This document shows, one piece after another, positions 38,891 to 48,300 of a stretch of 64,000 nt of DNA. A model generated the notes under the pieces. The model made no database searches and was not told where the DNA came from. It saw nothing but the letters and a program-made list of their open reading frames with translations. Positions within the stretch are counted from its first letter, which is position 1. Each line of letters starts with the position of its first letter. Made by a program: the position numbers and the translations under genes. The stretch lies in the NCBI GenBank assembly GCA_021825945.1, contig JAKAFN010000003.1:186001-250000 (forward strand), read 5' to 3'. The DNA comes from Pseudomonadota bacterium (GTDB taxonomy: Bacteria; Pseudomonadota; Gammaproteobacteria; Burkholderiales; Burkholderiaceae_F).

Positions 38891-41583
38891 GGATCCTGCG
38901 CCTGCGCATCGAGCAACTGCGGAAATTCCGTGCGCCGATCGAGATCGGTGAGTTCGACGATGGGCTCAACCTGTTCGTCGGGCCGAATGAAGCCGGCAAG
39001 AGCACGATCGCCGCGGCGATCCGCGCGGCGTTTTTCGAGCGCCATCGCTCGGGCAGCGTCGAGGCGTTGCGGCCTTGGGGGGATTCCGCCGCATCACCGT
39101 CGATCGAAATCGACTTCACCATCGGCGGCCGTACTGCACGGCTGCGCAAGCGGTTTCTGCATCAGAGACGTTGCGAACTCGAGATCGACGGCCGCAAGCT
39201 CGATGGTGCGGATGCGGAGGACCATCTCGCGGCGATGTTGGGGTTCGGGTTTCCCGGCCGGGGGGAGAGCAATGCGAAACATTGGGGGATTCCCGGACTG
39301 CTCTGGATCGAGCAGGGGATGGCGCAGGAGATCGGTGAGCCGGTGGTCAATGCTGCGGATCACCTGAATCGCGCGCTTGGCGAGGCTTTGGGCGCGGTTG
39401 CCGGCGGCATCGGCGATGTCGTGCGCGAGCGGGTGGCCGCGGAACGCAACGCCTTGCTCACCGCCGCCCGCGGCGAGCCGCGGGGCGACTACGCGCAGGC
39501 GTTGGCCCGGGCGGATGCGCTGCGGCGCGAAGTCGAAACGCTCGAGGAGACCCTGGTTTCGTATCGCGGCAAGGTGGATCGGGTCGCGGCGCTACGCGCC
39601 GAGTACGACCACGAGGCGGCCGAACAGCCCTGGGTGGCCATGCGCGCCCAGGAGCACAAGGCGATCGCCGACCTCGAGGCCGTGGAGCGCATCCAGCGCG
39701 AATTGCGCACCGCGGACGATGGCGCGCAACAACTCGAGAAGCGGCATGTGCTGCTGCGGGAGCGCCTGGACACGTTTGCGCAGGAGGAGCGGGATTGCGC
39801 GGCGCGCGCGGCGGCGTGCGATGCCGCGCGCGCCGCGCTGCAGTCCGCGCAGGCGGCGGTCGCGTCCTGGCAAGCGCGGCGCGAGCAGGCGCAGGATCAA
39901 GTCGATGCGGCGACTGCGGCGCTGGCGCTCGCGCGCCAGGAGGACCAACGGCGTGCCCTGACGGGCCGCATCGAGGAGCTGCGCGCGCAGCGTGCCCGGG
40001 GCGAGGAGGCGCTGCGCGCAGCCGAAGCCGAGCATACGGCGGTGCTCGCCGCGCGACGGCAGGCCGCGGAGACCGAGTTGCGCGACGCGGATTGGCGATT
40101 GCTGCGCGATCGGCATGCGCAACTGCGCGAACTCGAGATCCGGTTGACCGCGGCGGCGACGCGCGTGCGCTACGACATCACGGCCGACCGGAGCATCCGC
40201 GTCGGCGAAATCGAGTGCGGCGGGGCGGGAGAGGTGCTGATCGTCGTGCCGACCGTGCTGACGGTGCCGGGCGTGGGACGTATCGTGGTCGTACCCGGTG
40301 GAGCCGACCTTGCGGAACTGCGTTCCGAGCTCGATGCGCTTCGGGTGCGTCAGAGCGCGGCGTTGCGCGCGCTCGGCATCGCATCATGGGAGGACGCGGA
40401 GGCCCGTCATCGGCAATACCACGGGCATCTGGCGGAATGCACGACGCGGGAGGCGACCTTGCGTGCGCTGGCGCCAAACGGAATCGACGTGTTGCGCGCG
40501 GCCTTGGCGGAATCGGCGATCCGCCTCCGGCAGGAGGAATCGATTCTTGCGGCGTTCCCGCCTCCTGTCGATGCGGCCGCGGACCATCCCTCGATCGCCC
40601 AAGCGGAATCGGCCGAAGCGCACGCGCGCGCCGAGCGCGATGCCGTGGCCGCGCAGTGGAACCAGGCGCGGCTCGCTGCGGCCAACGCCCAGGCCGCACT
40701 CGACGCGGCGGAACGGGAACACCGGAATTTGCAGTCGCGGCTCGATGCGCCGGATCGCGCCGCGCGCTTGCGCAAAGCGCAGGACGAATGGCAGGACGTC
40801 AACACCGAACGCGCGGCGCTGGCCCGCAAGATCGAAACGCTGCGGCAGACGATCGATGCGGCACGGCCGGAATTCCTCGCGCAGGATGCCGCGCGCTACC
40901 GCGCCAGCGCCGAAGCGGCGGAACGCGCGCAGAGCGAGCGTCGGTTCCAGATCGGTATGCTGGAATCCGAACTGGCGACCCTGGGCGCGCAGGGCCTGGA
41001 CGAGCGTCATGGCGATCTCGTGGGCGAGCATGCGCGGGCCGCCCGGCATGCCGCCGGATTGCGCCGTCGCGCCGCCGCGCTCGACCACCTGCTGGAAATG
41101 CTGGATGCCCGGCGCGCTGCGGTCGCGCAACGATTGCGTGCGCCGTTGCAGCGCCATCTCGATCGCACCGTGCAGATGCTGTTTCCGCAGGCCGCGCTCG
41201 AACTGGGCGAGGATTTTGCGCCGCGCCTGCTGGTTCGGCCCGGGATGGTGCCGGGGGCGGGTTCGGCCGAGTTTTCGTCGTTGAGTTTCGGTGCCCGCGA
41301 ACAGATGGGGGTGATCAGCCGGCTGGCGTACGCCGACCTACTCAAGGAAGCGGGACGCCCGACCTTGATCCTGCTCGACGACGCGCTGGTGCACAGCGAT
41401 GCGGCGCGCCTGGAGCGGATGAAGCGGGTGCTGTTCGATGCCGCAACGCGGCACCAGATCCTGCTGTTCTCCTGTCACCCGGAGAACTGGCGGGATCTCG
41501 GTGTGCGGCCGAGATTGGTGGACGACCTTGCCGCGAGCACGGCAACCCCCGTTCCTGCACGGGGGGCAGGAGAAATTCTCTGA
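38887..41583 (+). CDS. SMC/SbcC-like (YhaN-type) ATPase with a beta-rich apex
   Basis: The 898-residue protein has Walker A GPNEAGKST (32-40), a Q-loop region containing WIEQG, long coiled coils (about 195-425 and 480-760), and at the C-terminus LSFGAREQM (signature-like, about 800) and Walker B LILLDDALVHSD (about 825). At the apex (about 428-475) there is no CxxC zinc hook; instead a beta-prone segment RYDITADRSIRVGEIE and VVVPGGADL is present. The partner nuclease is encoded directly upstream with a four-base overlap. It presumably acts in DNA repair or defence as a head-rod-apex complex. The YhaN group (AAA_27) is the closest family recognised. Confidence 0.85.
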   Translation: MRILRLRIEQLRKFRAPIEIGEFDDGLNLFVGPNEAGKSTIAAAIRAAFFERHRSGSVEALRPWGDSAASPSIEIDFTIGGRTARLRKRFLHQRRCELEIDGRKLDGADAEDHLAAMLGFGFPGRGESNAKHWGIPGLLWIEQGMAQEIGEPVVNAADHLNRALGEALGAVAGGIGDVVRERVAAERNALLTAARGEPRGDYAQALARADALRREVETLEETLVSYRGKVDRVAALRAEYDHEAAEQPWVAMRAQEHKAIADLEAVERIQRELRTADDGAQQLEKRHVLLRERLDTFAQEERDCAARAAACDAARAALQSAQAAVASWQARREQAQDQVDAATAALALARQEDQRRALTGRIEELRAQRARGEEALRAAEAEHTAVLAARRQAAETELRDADWRLLRDRHAQLRELEIRLTAAATRVRYDITADRSIRVGEIECGGAGEVLIVVPTVLTVPGVGRIVVVPGGADLAELRSELDALRVRQSAALRALGIASWEDAEARHRQYHGHLAECTTREATLRALAPNGIDVLRAALAESAIRLRQEESILAAFPPPVDAAADHPSIAQAESAEAHARAERDAVAAQWNQARLAAANAQAALDAAEREHRNLQSRLDAPDRAARLRKAQDEWQDVNTERAALARKIETLRQTIDAARPEFLAQDAARYRASAEAAERAQSERRFQIGMLESELATLGAQGLDERHGDLVGEHARAARHAAGLRRRAAALDHLLEMLDARRAAVAQRLRAPLQRHLDRTVQMLFPQAALELGEDFAPRLLVRPGMVPGAGSAEFSSLSFGAREQMGVISRLAYADLLKEAGRPTLILLDDALVHSDAARLERMKRVLFDAATRHQILLFSCHPENWRDLGVRPRLVDDLAASTATPVPARGAGEIL

Positions 41584-41615
41584 CGGTTCATCGCAAGCGC
41601 CGCAAGCGCCCACTC

Positions 41616-41664
41616 CGTCATCGCGAGACCCGCAGGGCCGTGGCGATCCTGCGGGTCGTCTGGA
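41616..41664 (-). repeat. Dispersed intergenic repeat family 1, copy D (half)
   Basis: GTCATCGCGAGACCCGCAGG and GCCGTGGCGATCC form one end of the element. The other end is missing: the sequence runs into the stop region of the HU gene. It lies between converging genes. Confidence 0.75.
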
Positions 41665-41670
41665 GGACGC

Positions 41671-41973
41671 TTACTTCGCGCGTCGACGGGCCGCGGCCTT
41701 CGGATCGACGGCGTCCTTGAATCCTGCGCCGGCCAGGAACTTCGGCACCTTACGTGCGGGGATCTTGACCGCTTCGCCGGTGGCCGGATTGCGGCCCTTG
41801 CGTGCGCCACGGGACGTCTGCTTGAACGTGCCGAACCCGACGATGCCGACCGTGCCGCCCTTCTTGACCACGCCGACGATCGTGTCGGTGACGGTCTTCA
41901 GGATCCGCTCCGCCTGGGCGCGGGACAGATCATGTTCCTGGGCGATTTTTTCAGCGAGTTCGAGACGATTCAT
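41671..41973 (-). CDS. HU-family DNA-binding protein
   Basis: The 100-residue histone-like protein has the family pattern MNRLELAEKIAQEHDLS, VGFGTFKQTSRGARKGRNPATGE and VPKFLAGAGFKDAV, with a basic C-terminal tail (AAARRRAK). It bends DNA as a dimer. The RNPATGE turn is intact. ATG 41973 is chosen because AAGG is nine bases upstream; ATG 41982 directly abuts that site. It follows hflC by 56 bases. HU versus IHF cannot be fully separated, but the absence of an IHF-like end favours HU. Confidence 0.92.
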   Translation of the reverse strand: MNRLELAEKIAQEHDLSRAQAERILKTVTDTIVGVVKKGGTVGIVGFGTFKQTSRGARKGRNPATGEAVKIPARKVPKFLAGAGFKDAVDPKAAARRRAK

Positions 41974-42029
41974 GACGGGCATCCTTTCGATGAAAACGCG
42001 GAGTGTACGCGAAGCGATTCGACATCAAA

Positions 42030-42941
42030 TCATTGGGCGGCGGTCCGCGATTTGCCGCCATGCGCCGTTGCTCCGGCCGATCCCTTGTCGAAATACCGCA
42101 GCAGATCGGAATTCGGCGATAGCATGAGCGTGGGCGTCGAGTCGGCGAGCGAGCCCTGGTAGGTTCGCAACGCCCGATAGAACTTGTAGAACGCCGGATC
42201 CTTGCCGTAGGCCTGGGCGTAGATGCGTGTCGCCTGGGCATCCCCCTCGCCGTGGATGGTCAGCGCCTGCTTCTGCGCTTCGGACAGAATCACCGTGCGT
42301 TCGCGGTCGGCTTTGGCCTCGATCTCCTGCTGCCACTGAATCCCTTGCGCGCGCAGCTCCTTTGCCATCCGGTTGCGTTCCGACTTCATGCGGTCGTAGA
42401 TCGCCTGACTGGTTTCCGGGGGGAGGTCGGCCCGGCGCAAGCGCACGTCGGTCACCGTCACGCCGAGCGCGAGGGAGCGTGCCGCCGACTCCGTCAGGAT
42501 CGCCATCGTCGCCTTCACCCGCTCGGGGGTGAGAAGGGATGTCAGCGGCACCTGGCCAAGGGAGCGCCGGGTCGCGGAACTGATGATCTGCGAGAGCTGC
42601 GCCTGGCCTTGCGTGATGGTCTGCACCGATTGGTAGTAGAGCAGCGGATCGGTGATCCGGTAGCGCGCATACACCTGCACCAGCAGGCGCTTCTGGTCGC
42701 CGAGGATGACTTGTTCGAGCGGCGGCTCGAGGTGGAGCAGGCGTGCGTCGTAGTACACGACCGAGTCGATCAGCGGCATTTTCCAGTGCAGGCCGGGGCT
42801 ATGCACCGCGCGCACCGGCTTGCCCAGACGCACCACGAGCGCCTCCTCGGTCTGGTTCACCGTATACAGCGAAAGGAAGGCCAGCACGCCGATACCGGCG
42901 GTCGCCCACAACACCGCGCGATGGAACGGAATCGACGTCAT
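42030..42941 (-). CDS. hflC: HflC, modulator of FtsH protease
   Basis: The 303-residue SPFH/Band-7 protein has one N-terminal membrane helix (HRAVLWATAGIGVLAFLSL) followed by VNQTEEALVVRLGKPV and the SPFH domain, then helices (RNRMAKELRAQGIQWQQEIEAKADRE). With HflK it forms a large periplasmic cage around FtsH. The ATG overlaps the hflK stop by four bases. The C-terminus ends with a short Gly/Ala-rich segment. Confidence 0.95.
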   Translation of the reverse strand: MTSIPFHRAVLWATAGIGVLAFLSLYTVNQTEEALVVRLGKPVRAVHSPGLHWKMPLIDSVVYYDARLLHLEPPLEQVILGDQKRLLVQVYARYRITDPLLYYQSVQTITQGQAQLSQIISSATRRSLGQVPLTSLLTPERVKATMAILTESAARSLALGVTVTDVRLRRADLPPETSQAIYDRMKSERNRMAKELRAQGIQWQQEIEAKADRERTVILSEAQKQALTIHGEGDAQATRIYAQAYGKDPAFYKFYRALRTYQGSLADSTPTLMLSPNSDLLRYFDKGSAGATAHGGKSRTAAQ

Positions 42942-44125
42942 TGCCCGCCTCCGGAACCGGAGGCCGAACCGGCGCCCGAACCGTTGCCCGCCGTCGGCGC
43001 ATTTTGGCCCGCACCGGTACCGGGAAGCCGACTGGGCGCCACCGGCATGTATGGAACGACGCTCCCCAGCCCCTTGCCGGAGGTGTCGACGATGACTTTT
43101 CCCGACTTCTTCAACAGTTGATCCATGCTGTCCAGATACATGCGCCAGGCCGTCACGTCCTTGGCCTGCCGGTAGGCGTTGTATACCGCGAGGAAGCGCT
43201 GCGCCTCCCCCTGGGCCATATTCACCACCTGGGCCTGGTAGGCCTCGGCATCCTGCACGATGCGCACCGCCTGCCCGCGCGCCTGCGGCAGGATCGAGTT
43301 GGCGTACGCCTCGGCGTTGTTGCGCGAGCGGACCTGGTCGGCCTTGGCGCGCTGCACGTCGTTGAAGGCATCGATGACTGCGCTGGGCGGGTCGACGCGT
43401 TGGAGTTGTACCTGCAGGATGAGGATGCCGGCATGATAGCCGTCGAGGATCTGTTGGGTGAGGTCCTGCGCCTTCTGCGCGATCTCCATGCGCTTGTCCG
43501 ACAGCGCCGCCTGGATGGGGTACTGGCTGATGGTCTGGTGCATGGCGCTTTGCGCCGCCAAGCTCACCGTCTGCACCGGATCCTGGATGTTGAAGAGATA
43601 GTCTTTCGCGCTTTTGATTCGCCAGAAGATGGTGTAGTTGGCGAGCACCACGTTCTCGTCGCCGGTGAGCATCTGGTACGCGACGTCCGTCTGCGAGAGT
43701 CCCACGGCCGGCGCCCCGCCGATCGACGGCAGGGGGATGATGATCGTCGGTGTGCCGGCCGGGGCCTTGTTCATCACCCCCAGGATCAATTGGTGCACCT
43801 GGGTGACGGCCGGCTCGAGCACCGTTTCGACCGGGAAGGGAAGGTGGTAATGCAGGCCCGGTCCCGTGGTTTCGACCCACTTTCCGAAGCGCAGGACGAC
43901 GCCCTGCTGGTTCGGATTGACGCGATAGACGCCGGAGACGACCCACGCGGCGATGAGGATGCCGACCACGAGATGCCGCCCTTTGCCGGCCCAGCCGAGG
44001 GATTGCAGGACGGATTGGACCGCGGCGGAGACGCCGCGGAACACGAGAACGACCCGGGGCGTCGGCGTCTCGATATCGGGCGGCGTCGCTTCTGGGGTTT
44101 CGGAGTCGGGGGCGCTTGCTTGCAT
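42938..44125 (-). CDS. hflK: HflK, modulator of FtsH protease
   Basis: The 395-residue SPFH protein has a membrane helix (about 50-66, LVVGILIAAWVVSGVYRV) and VNPNQQGVVLRFGKWVETTGPGLHYHLPFPVE, the family core. The coiled part with RNNAEAYANSILPQARGQA follows, and the tail is Gly/Ser/Ala-rich. It acts with HflC in the FtsH-HflKC complex for membrane protein quality control. terC ends 24 bases upstream on the same strand; hflC follows with ATGA overlap. Confidence 0.95.
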   Translation of the reverse strand: MQASAPDSETPEATPPDIETPTPRVVLVFRGVSAAVQSVLQSLGWAGKGRHLVVGILIAAWVVSGVYRVNPNQQGVVLRFGKWVETTGPGLHYHLPFPVETVLEPAVTQVHQLILGVMNKAPAGTPTIIIPLPSIGGAPAVGLSQTDVAYQMLTGDENVVLANYTIFWRIKSAKDYLFNIQDPVQTVSLAAQSAMHQTISQYPIQAALSDKRMEIAQKAQDLTQQILDGYHAGILILQVQLQRVDPPSAVIDAFNDVQRAKADQVRSRNNAEAYANSILPQARGQAVRIVQDAEAYQAQVVNMAQGEAQRFLAVYNAYRQAKDVTAWRMYLDSMDQLLKKSGKVIVDTSGKGLGSVVPYMPVAPSRLPGTGAGQNAPTAGNGSGAGSASGSGGGQ

Positions 44126-44149
44126 CAGGATCGTTCCGGGTTCAAGGGG

Positions 44150-45289
44150 TTACGGGCGAACCGCCTTCCAGACAAAAAACAGGATCATGCCAAGAAATAG
44201 CAGCACGGGGATCGCGATCCCGGCCATGATGGCCAGATCCATCCGGGAGAGTTTTTTGGGGAGGGTGGTGGCGGACGCCGGTTGCGGATCCGGCGCCGGG
44301 CCGTCGTCCCGCCGTTCCTCCGGCAACGGAGCCGTGGCGCGGAAGGGGTGGGCCCCGGCGTTTTTTTTCGCACGTTCCCCCTCGCCCTCGCCCGCTTGCG
44401 GGAGCGGGAGCGGGGGCGGGGGCGGGGGCGGGGGCGGGGGCGGGGGCGGATCGTCCGCCGGCATCGCCGACGTCACCTCGGGACTTCCGGTCTCCGCCGC
44501 CGGCGGCGGAGGGGGCATATCGCCTTCCCGGTTTGCGGGAGCGGCGGGAATCGCTTCGGCTTTCCCGCTCCCCCGGGCGGGGGGAGCAGGCGAGGGTTCG
44601 GGACGATCGCCCGGTTCGCGTCGCAGTCGGCGCGCCTGCCCGAGGACGTAGAGCACGCCCAGCACCGGCGCTGCGACCACCAAGCCCCAGGATGTGGTGT
44701 TGAGCGTCGCCGCATAGGCGGGGTCCGAAACCGCGGTGCGCCCGGCGATCCAGCCCAGCAGTCCGCCGCCCGCCCGGATCAGGAACGGGTAGGCGTCGAG
44801 CAGTCGCGAGATGAGGACACTCGACACGAGCAACACGGGAATGCTGCCGACCAGACCCAGCACCAGGAACCACACATGACCTTCCGCGGCGGCGGCGACC
44901 GCGAGGACGTTGTCCAGGCTCATCACCAGGTCGGCGCTCACGATGATGGCGATGGCTTTGCCGAGTCCGGCCGCCGCACTGCGGGCTTTCATCGATTGCC
45001 GGGCATCATCGTCCTCGTTGAGCAGCGAAATGCCGATCCATAGCAGCGCCAGCGCGCCGGCGAGTTTCAGGTAGGGGACCCGCAGCACGACGGTGGCGAG
45101 GAGGGTGAGGATGACGCGGAAGAAGATCGCCGCAAAGGTGCCGAGGACCATCGCCCGACGGCGGACATCCGACGGCAGGTGGGCGCAGGCCATCGCGATG
45201 ACCAGTGCGTTGTCGCCGCTCAGCAGCAGATCGATCAAGGTGATCTGCAGGATGGGAGCGATGTAGTCGAAGCTCGATAAAAAGTCCAC
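44150..45289 (-). CDS. TerC-family membrane protein with a proline-rich C-terminal extension
   Basis: The 379-residue product starts at GTG 45289 (AGG five bases upstream). The TerC/YkoY core covers residues 1-225 with two acidic helices, LLSGDNALVIAMA and SADLVMSLDNVLAVA. Members export metals such as manganese, often for secreted metalloproteins. Beyond it lies an unusual linker of about 120 residues, including 13 consecutive prolines and then LPLPQAGEGEGE, which is translated repeat family 2. A final helix (IMAGIAIPVLLFLGMILFFVW) closes the protein. The linker is low-complexity and probably variable. It heads the hflK-hflC operon and diverges from dnaE. Confidence 0.88.
   Translation of the reverse strand: MDFLSSFDYIAPILQITLIDLLLSGDNALVIAMACAHLPSDVRRRAMVLGTFAAIFFRVILTLLATVVLRVPYLKLAGALALLWIGISLLNEDDDARQSMKARSAAAGLGKAIAIIVSADLVMSLDNVLAVAAAAEGHVWFLVLGLVGSIPVLLVSSVLISRLLDAYPFLIRAGGGLLGWIAGRTAVSDPAYAATLNTTSWGLVVAAPVLGVLYVLGQARRLRREPGDRPEPSPAPPARGSGKAEAIPAAPANREGDMPPPPPAAETGSPEVTSAMPADDPPPPPPPPPPPPPLPLPQAGEGEGERAKKNAGAHPFRATAPLPEERRDDGPAPDPQPASATTLPKKLSRMDLAIMAGIAIPVLLFLGMILFFVWKAVRP
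44377..44410. repeat. Palindromic repeat family 2 copy inside terC
   Basis: CCCGC-TT-GCGGG (44391-44402) lies between CCCTCGCCCTCG and GGAGCGGGAG flanks. The copy is read in frame as LPLPQAGEGEGE. The hexamer array at 44411-44450 directly abuts it, so the repeat may have seeded the expansion. Confidence 0.7.
44411..44450. repeat. Hexanucleotide (CGGGGG)6 microsatellite in terC
   Basis: Six perfect CGGGGG units encode twelve prolines on the minus strand (CCC-CCG), with a thirteenth from the flanking codon. Six-base steps keep the reading frame, so slippage changes only the proline number. Confidence 0.9.
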
Positions 45290-45377
45290 GCTGCCTGTCC
45301 GACGAACGTTGCCGCTTCGCGGATGTCCGCGGGATCGATCCCGCCCAAACCCCGGATGGTAACAGCCTGGTAACGGC

Positions 45378-45383
45378 CTACAA
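45378..45383 (+). promoter_or_regulatory. Candidate -10 element of dnaE (near-leaderless)
   Basis: TACAAT lies nine bases before the dnaE ATG, so transcription would start within about three bases of the start codon. No ribosome site is visible between them. Confidence 0.4.
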
Positions 45384-45392
45384 TCCGCCCCC

Positions 45393-48300
45393 ATGTCCGC
45401 CGGCTTCATCCACCTCCGCGTCCACTCCGAATTTTCCATCGTCGACGGTCTGACCCGCATCGACGATCTCGTTCGTGCCGCCGCAGCGGATGGGCAGGGC
45501 GCCGTCGCCCTGACGGACAGCGCGAACCTGTTCGGCGCGGTCCGGTTCTACAGCGCGGCGCGCAAGGCCGGCGTCAAGCCCATCCTGGGGTGCGACGCCT
45601 GGGTCGAAAACCCCGCCGACCGCGACCAGCCGCACCGCCTGCTGCTGCTGGTGCAGGACCGCGAGGGCTATCTTCGGTTGTGCCGCCTCATTTCCCGCGC
45701 CTGGCTTGAAAATCAGCATCTGAACCGCGCGATGATGCGGCCCGAATGGTTCGAAAGCGAGGGGACCGACGGCCTGATCGCGCTCTCCGGCGCCGCGGCG
45801 GGCGAAGTCGGGGCGGCGCTGTGTTCCGGACAGGCCGAGGTGGCGGCGGCGGCGGCGCAACGCCTGGCGGCCCGGTTCCCCGGGCGGTTCTATCTGGAGG
45901 TGCAGCGCGCCGGCCGGCCCTATGATGAACCGTGCTGCCGCGCCACGGCGGCGCTGGCCGTGCGGATGGGGCTGCCGCTGGTCGCCACCCACCCGGTGCA
46001 GTTTCTCCGCGCCGAGGATTTTCGTGCCCATGAGGCGCGGGTGTGCATCGCCGAGGGCCGGACCCTTGCGGATCCCCGGCGCCCGCGCAACTTCACGGCG
46101 GAGCAGGTGTTCCTGTCGGCGGCGCAAATGCACGAACGTTTTGCCGATCTGCCCACGGCGATCGACAACGCGGTCGAGATCGCGCGCCGCTGCAATCTGC
46201 AACTCCAATTGGGAAAGCCGAGGCTGCCCGATTACCCGACGCCGCCCGGCGTGTCGCTCGATCAGCATTGCCGCGACCTTTCCCAGGCGGGTCTGATGCG
46301 CCGCCTCGAGGCGCTGTATCCCGATGCGGCGCTGCGCGACGTCAAGCGGCCGGAGTACGAAGCGCGACTGGAGATGGAACTCACGACCATCGCCAAGATG
46401 GGGTTCTCCGGCTACTTCCTCATCGTCGCCGACTTCATCAACTGGGCGAAGGGCAATGGCGTTCCGGTCGGTCCCGGCCGCGGTTCGGGCGCCGGCTCCC
46501 TCGTCGCCTACGCGCTGGGCATCACCGATCTCGACCCCTTGCGCTACGACCTGCTCTTCGAGCGGTTTCTCAATCCCGAGCGGGTGTCGATGCCCGACTT
46601 CGACATCGACTTCTGCCAGGACGGGCGCGATCGGGTCATCGACTACGTCAAGCGCAAGTACGGTGCCGACGCCGTGTCGCAGATCGCCACGTTCGGTACC
46701 CTCGGAGCCAAGGCAGTGGTACGGGATGCCGGCCGCGTACTCGACATGCCCTACACCAAGTGCGACTTCCTCTCCAAGCTGATCCCGCACAATCCGGCGG
46801 ATCCCTGGACGCTCGAACGTGCGCTGCGCGAGGAACCGGCATTCGCCGAGGCCGTCGGCGGCGACGAGGAAGCCGGTGAAATCGTCGAACTCGCCCGGCC
46901 GCTGGAGGGGTTGGTGCGTAACGTCGGCATGCACGCGGGCGGGGTGCTCATCGCGCCCGGCCGGCTCACCGACTTTTGTCCGCTGTATTGCGCGCAGGGC
47001 ACCGAGGCGGTAGTGAGCCAGTTCGACAAGGACGACGTCGAGAAGGCAGGCCTGGTCAAGTTCGACTTCCTGGGACTGACCACGCTCACCATCCTGGCGC
47101 TCGCCGTGCGGTACGTGCGCGAACTCGATCCGGAAAGCACGTTTTCCCTCGAAACGATTCCGCTCGACGATCCGGCGGTTTTCGAGTTGTTCCGCGTCGG
47201 GAACACCACCGCGATCTTCCAGTTTGAATCGCGTGGCATGCGCGACCTGCTCAAGCGCGCCAAGCCCGACCGTTTCGACGACCTCATCGCCTTGAATGCG
47301 CTGTTCCGGCCGGGGCCGATGGACCTGATCCCGGAGTTCTGTGACCGCAAGCACGGCAAGCGTGCGCATTACCTGGATCCGCGGCTGGAACCGATCCTGG
47401 GGTCGACCTACGGCATCATGGTGTATCAGGAGCAGGTGATGCAGATCGCGCAGGCGATCGGCGGCTACTCGCTGGGCGCCGCCGACCTGCTGCGCCGCGC
47501 AATGGGGAAGAAGAAGCCCGAGGAGATGGCCGAGCACCGGACGATCTTCGTCGAGGGCGCGGCGAAGAACGGGGTGCCGGAGAAGGCCGCCACGGAACTC
47601 TTCGATCTCATGGAGAAGTTTGCCGGGTACGGTTTCAACAAGTCGCACGCCGCAGCCTATTCCTACGTCGCATACCAGACGGCCTACTGCAAGGTGCATC
47701 ATCCGGCCGCGTTCTTCGCCGCCAACTTGTCGACGGTGATGGACGACACCGACAAGGTGCAGGATCTCGTCGCCGATGCCCGCGCCGGCGGCCTGACGAT
47801 TCTCCCTCCCGACGTCAATCTTGGTGCATACCGGTTCGTTCCGGTGGATACCGCGACCATCCGCTATGGTCTTGGCGCGATCAAAGGGACGGGGCAGGCG
47901 GCGATCGAGTCGATCGTTGCCTTGCGGACGGCCGGCGCGTTCACGAGTCTCGCCGATTTCTGCGCGCGCATCGACAAGCAGCGGGTCAACCGCAGGGTCA
48001 TCGAGGCGCTGATCCGCGCGGGCGCGTTCGACGACCTCGACGACGATCGTGCCCGTCTGCTCGCCGTTTTGGGCCCGACCCTGGAAGCGGCCGAGCACGC
48101 GCTGGCGCACGCCGGGCAGGAGAGCCTTTTCGGAGATGCCGCGCCCGGGGCCGCAGGCGATGCCGCGATGACCATCGACGTTCCGTATACGCCATGGAGC
48201 GAGCGCGAGCGCCTCGCCAACGAGCGCGGCGCACTGGGGTTCTGCTTCAGCGGCCACCTCTTCACCGAATTCGAGGAGGAGGCGCGGCGCATTGCACCCA

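Noticed and set aside
44395..44450. CRISPR-like array
   Set aside because: The hexamer units have no spacers. The lipoprotein repeats at 11845-11952 are directly contiguous too. No CRISPR array was found in the window.
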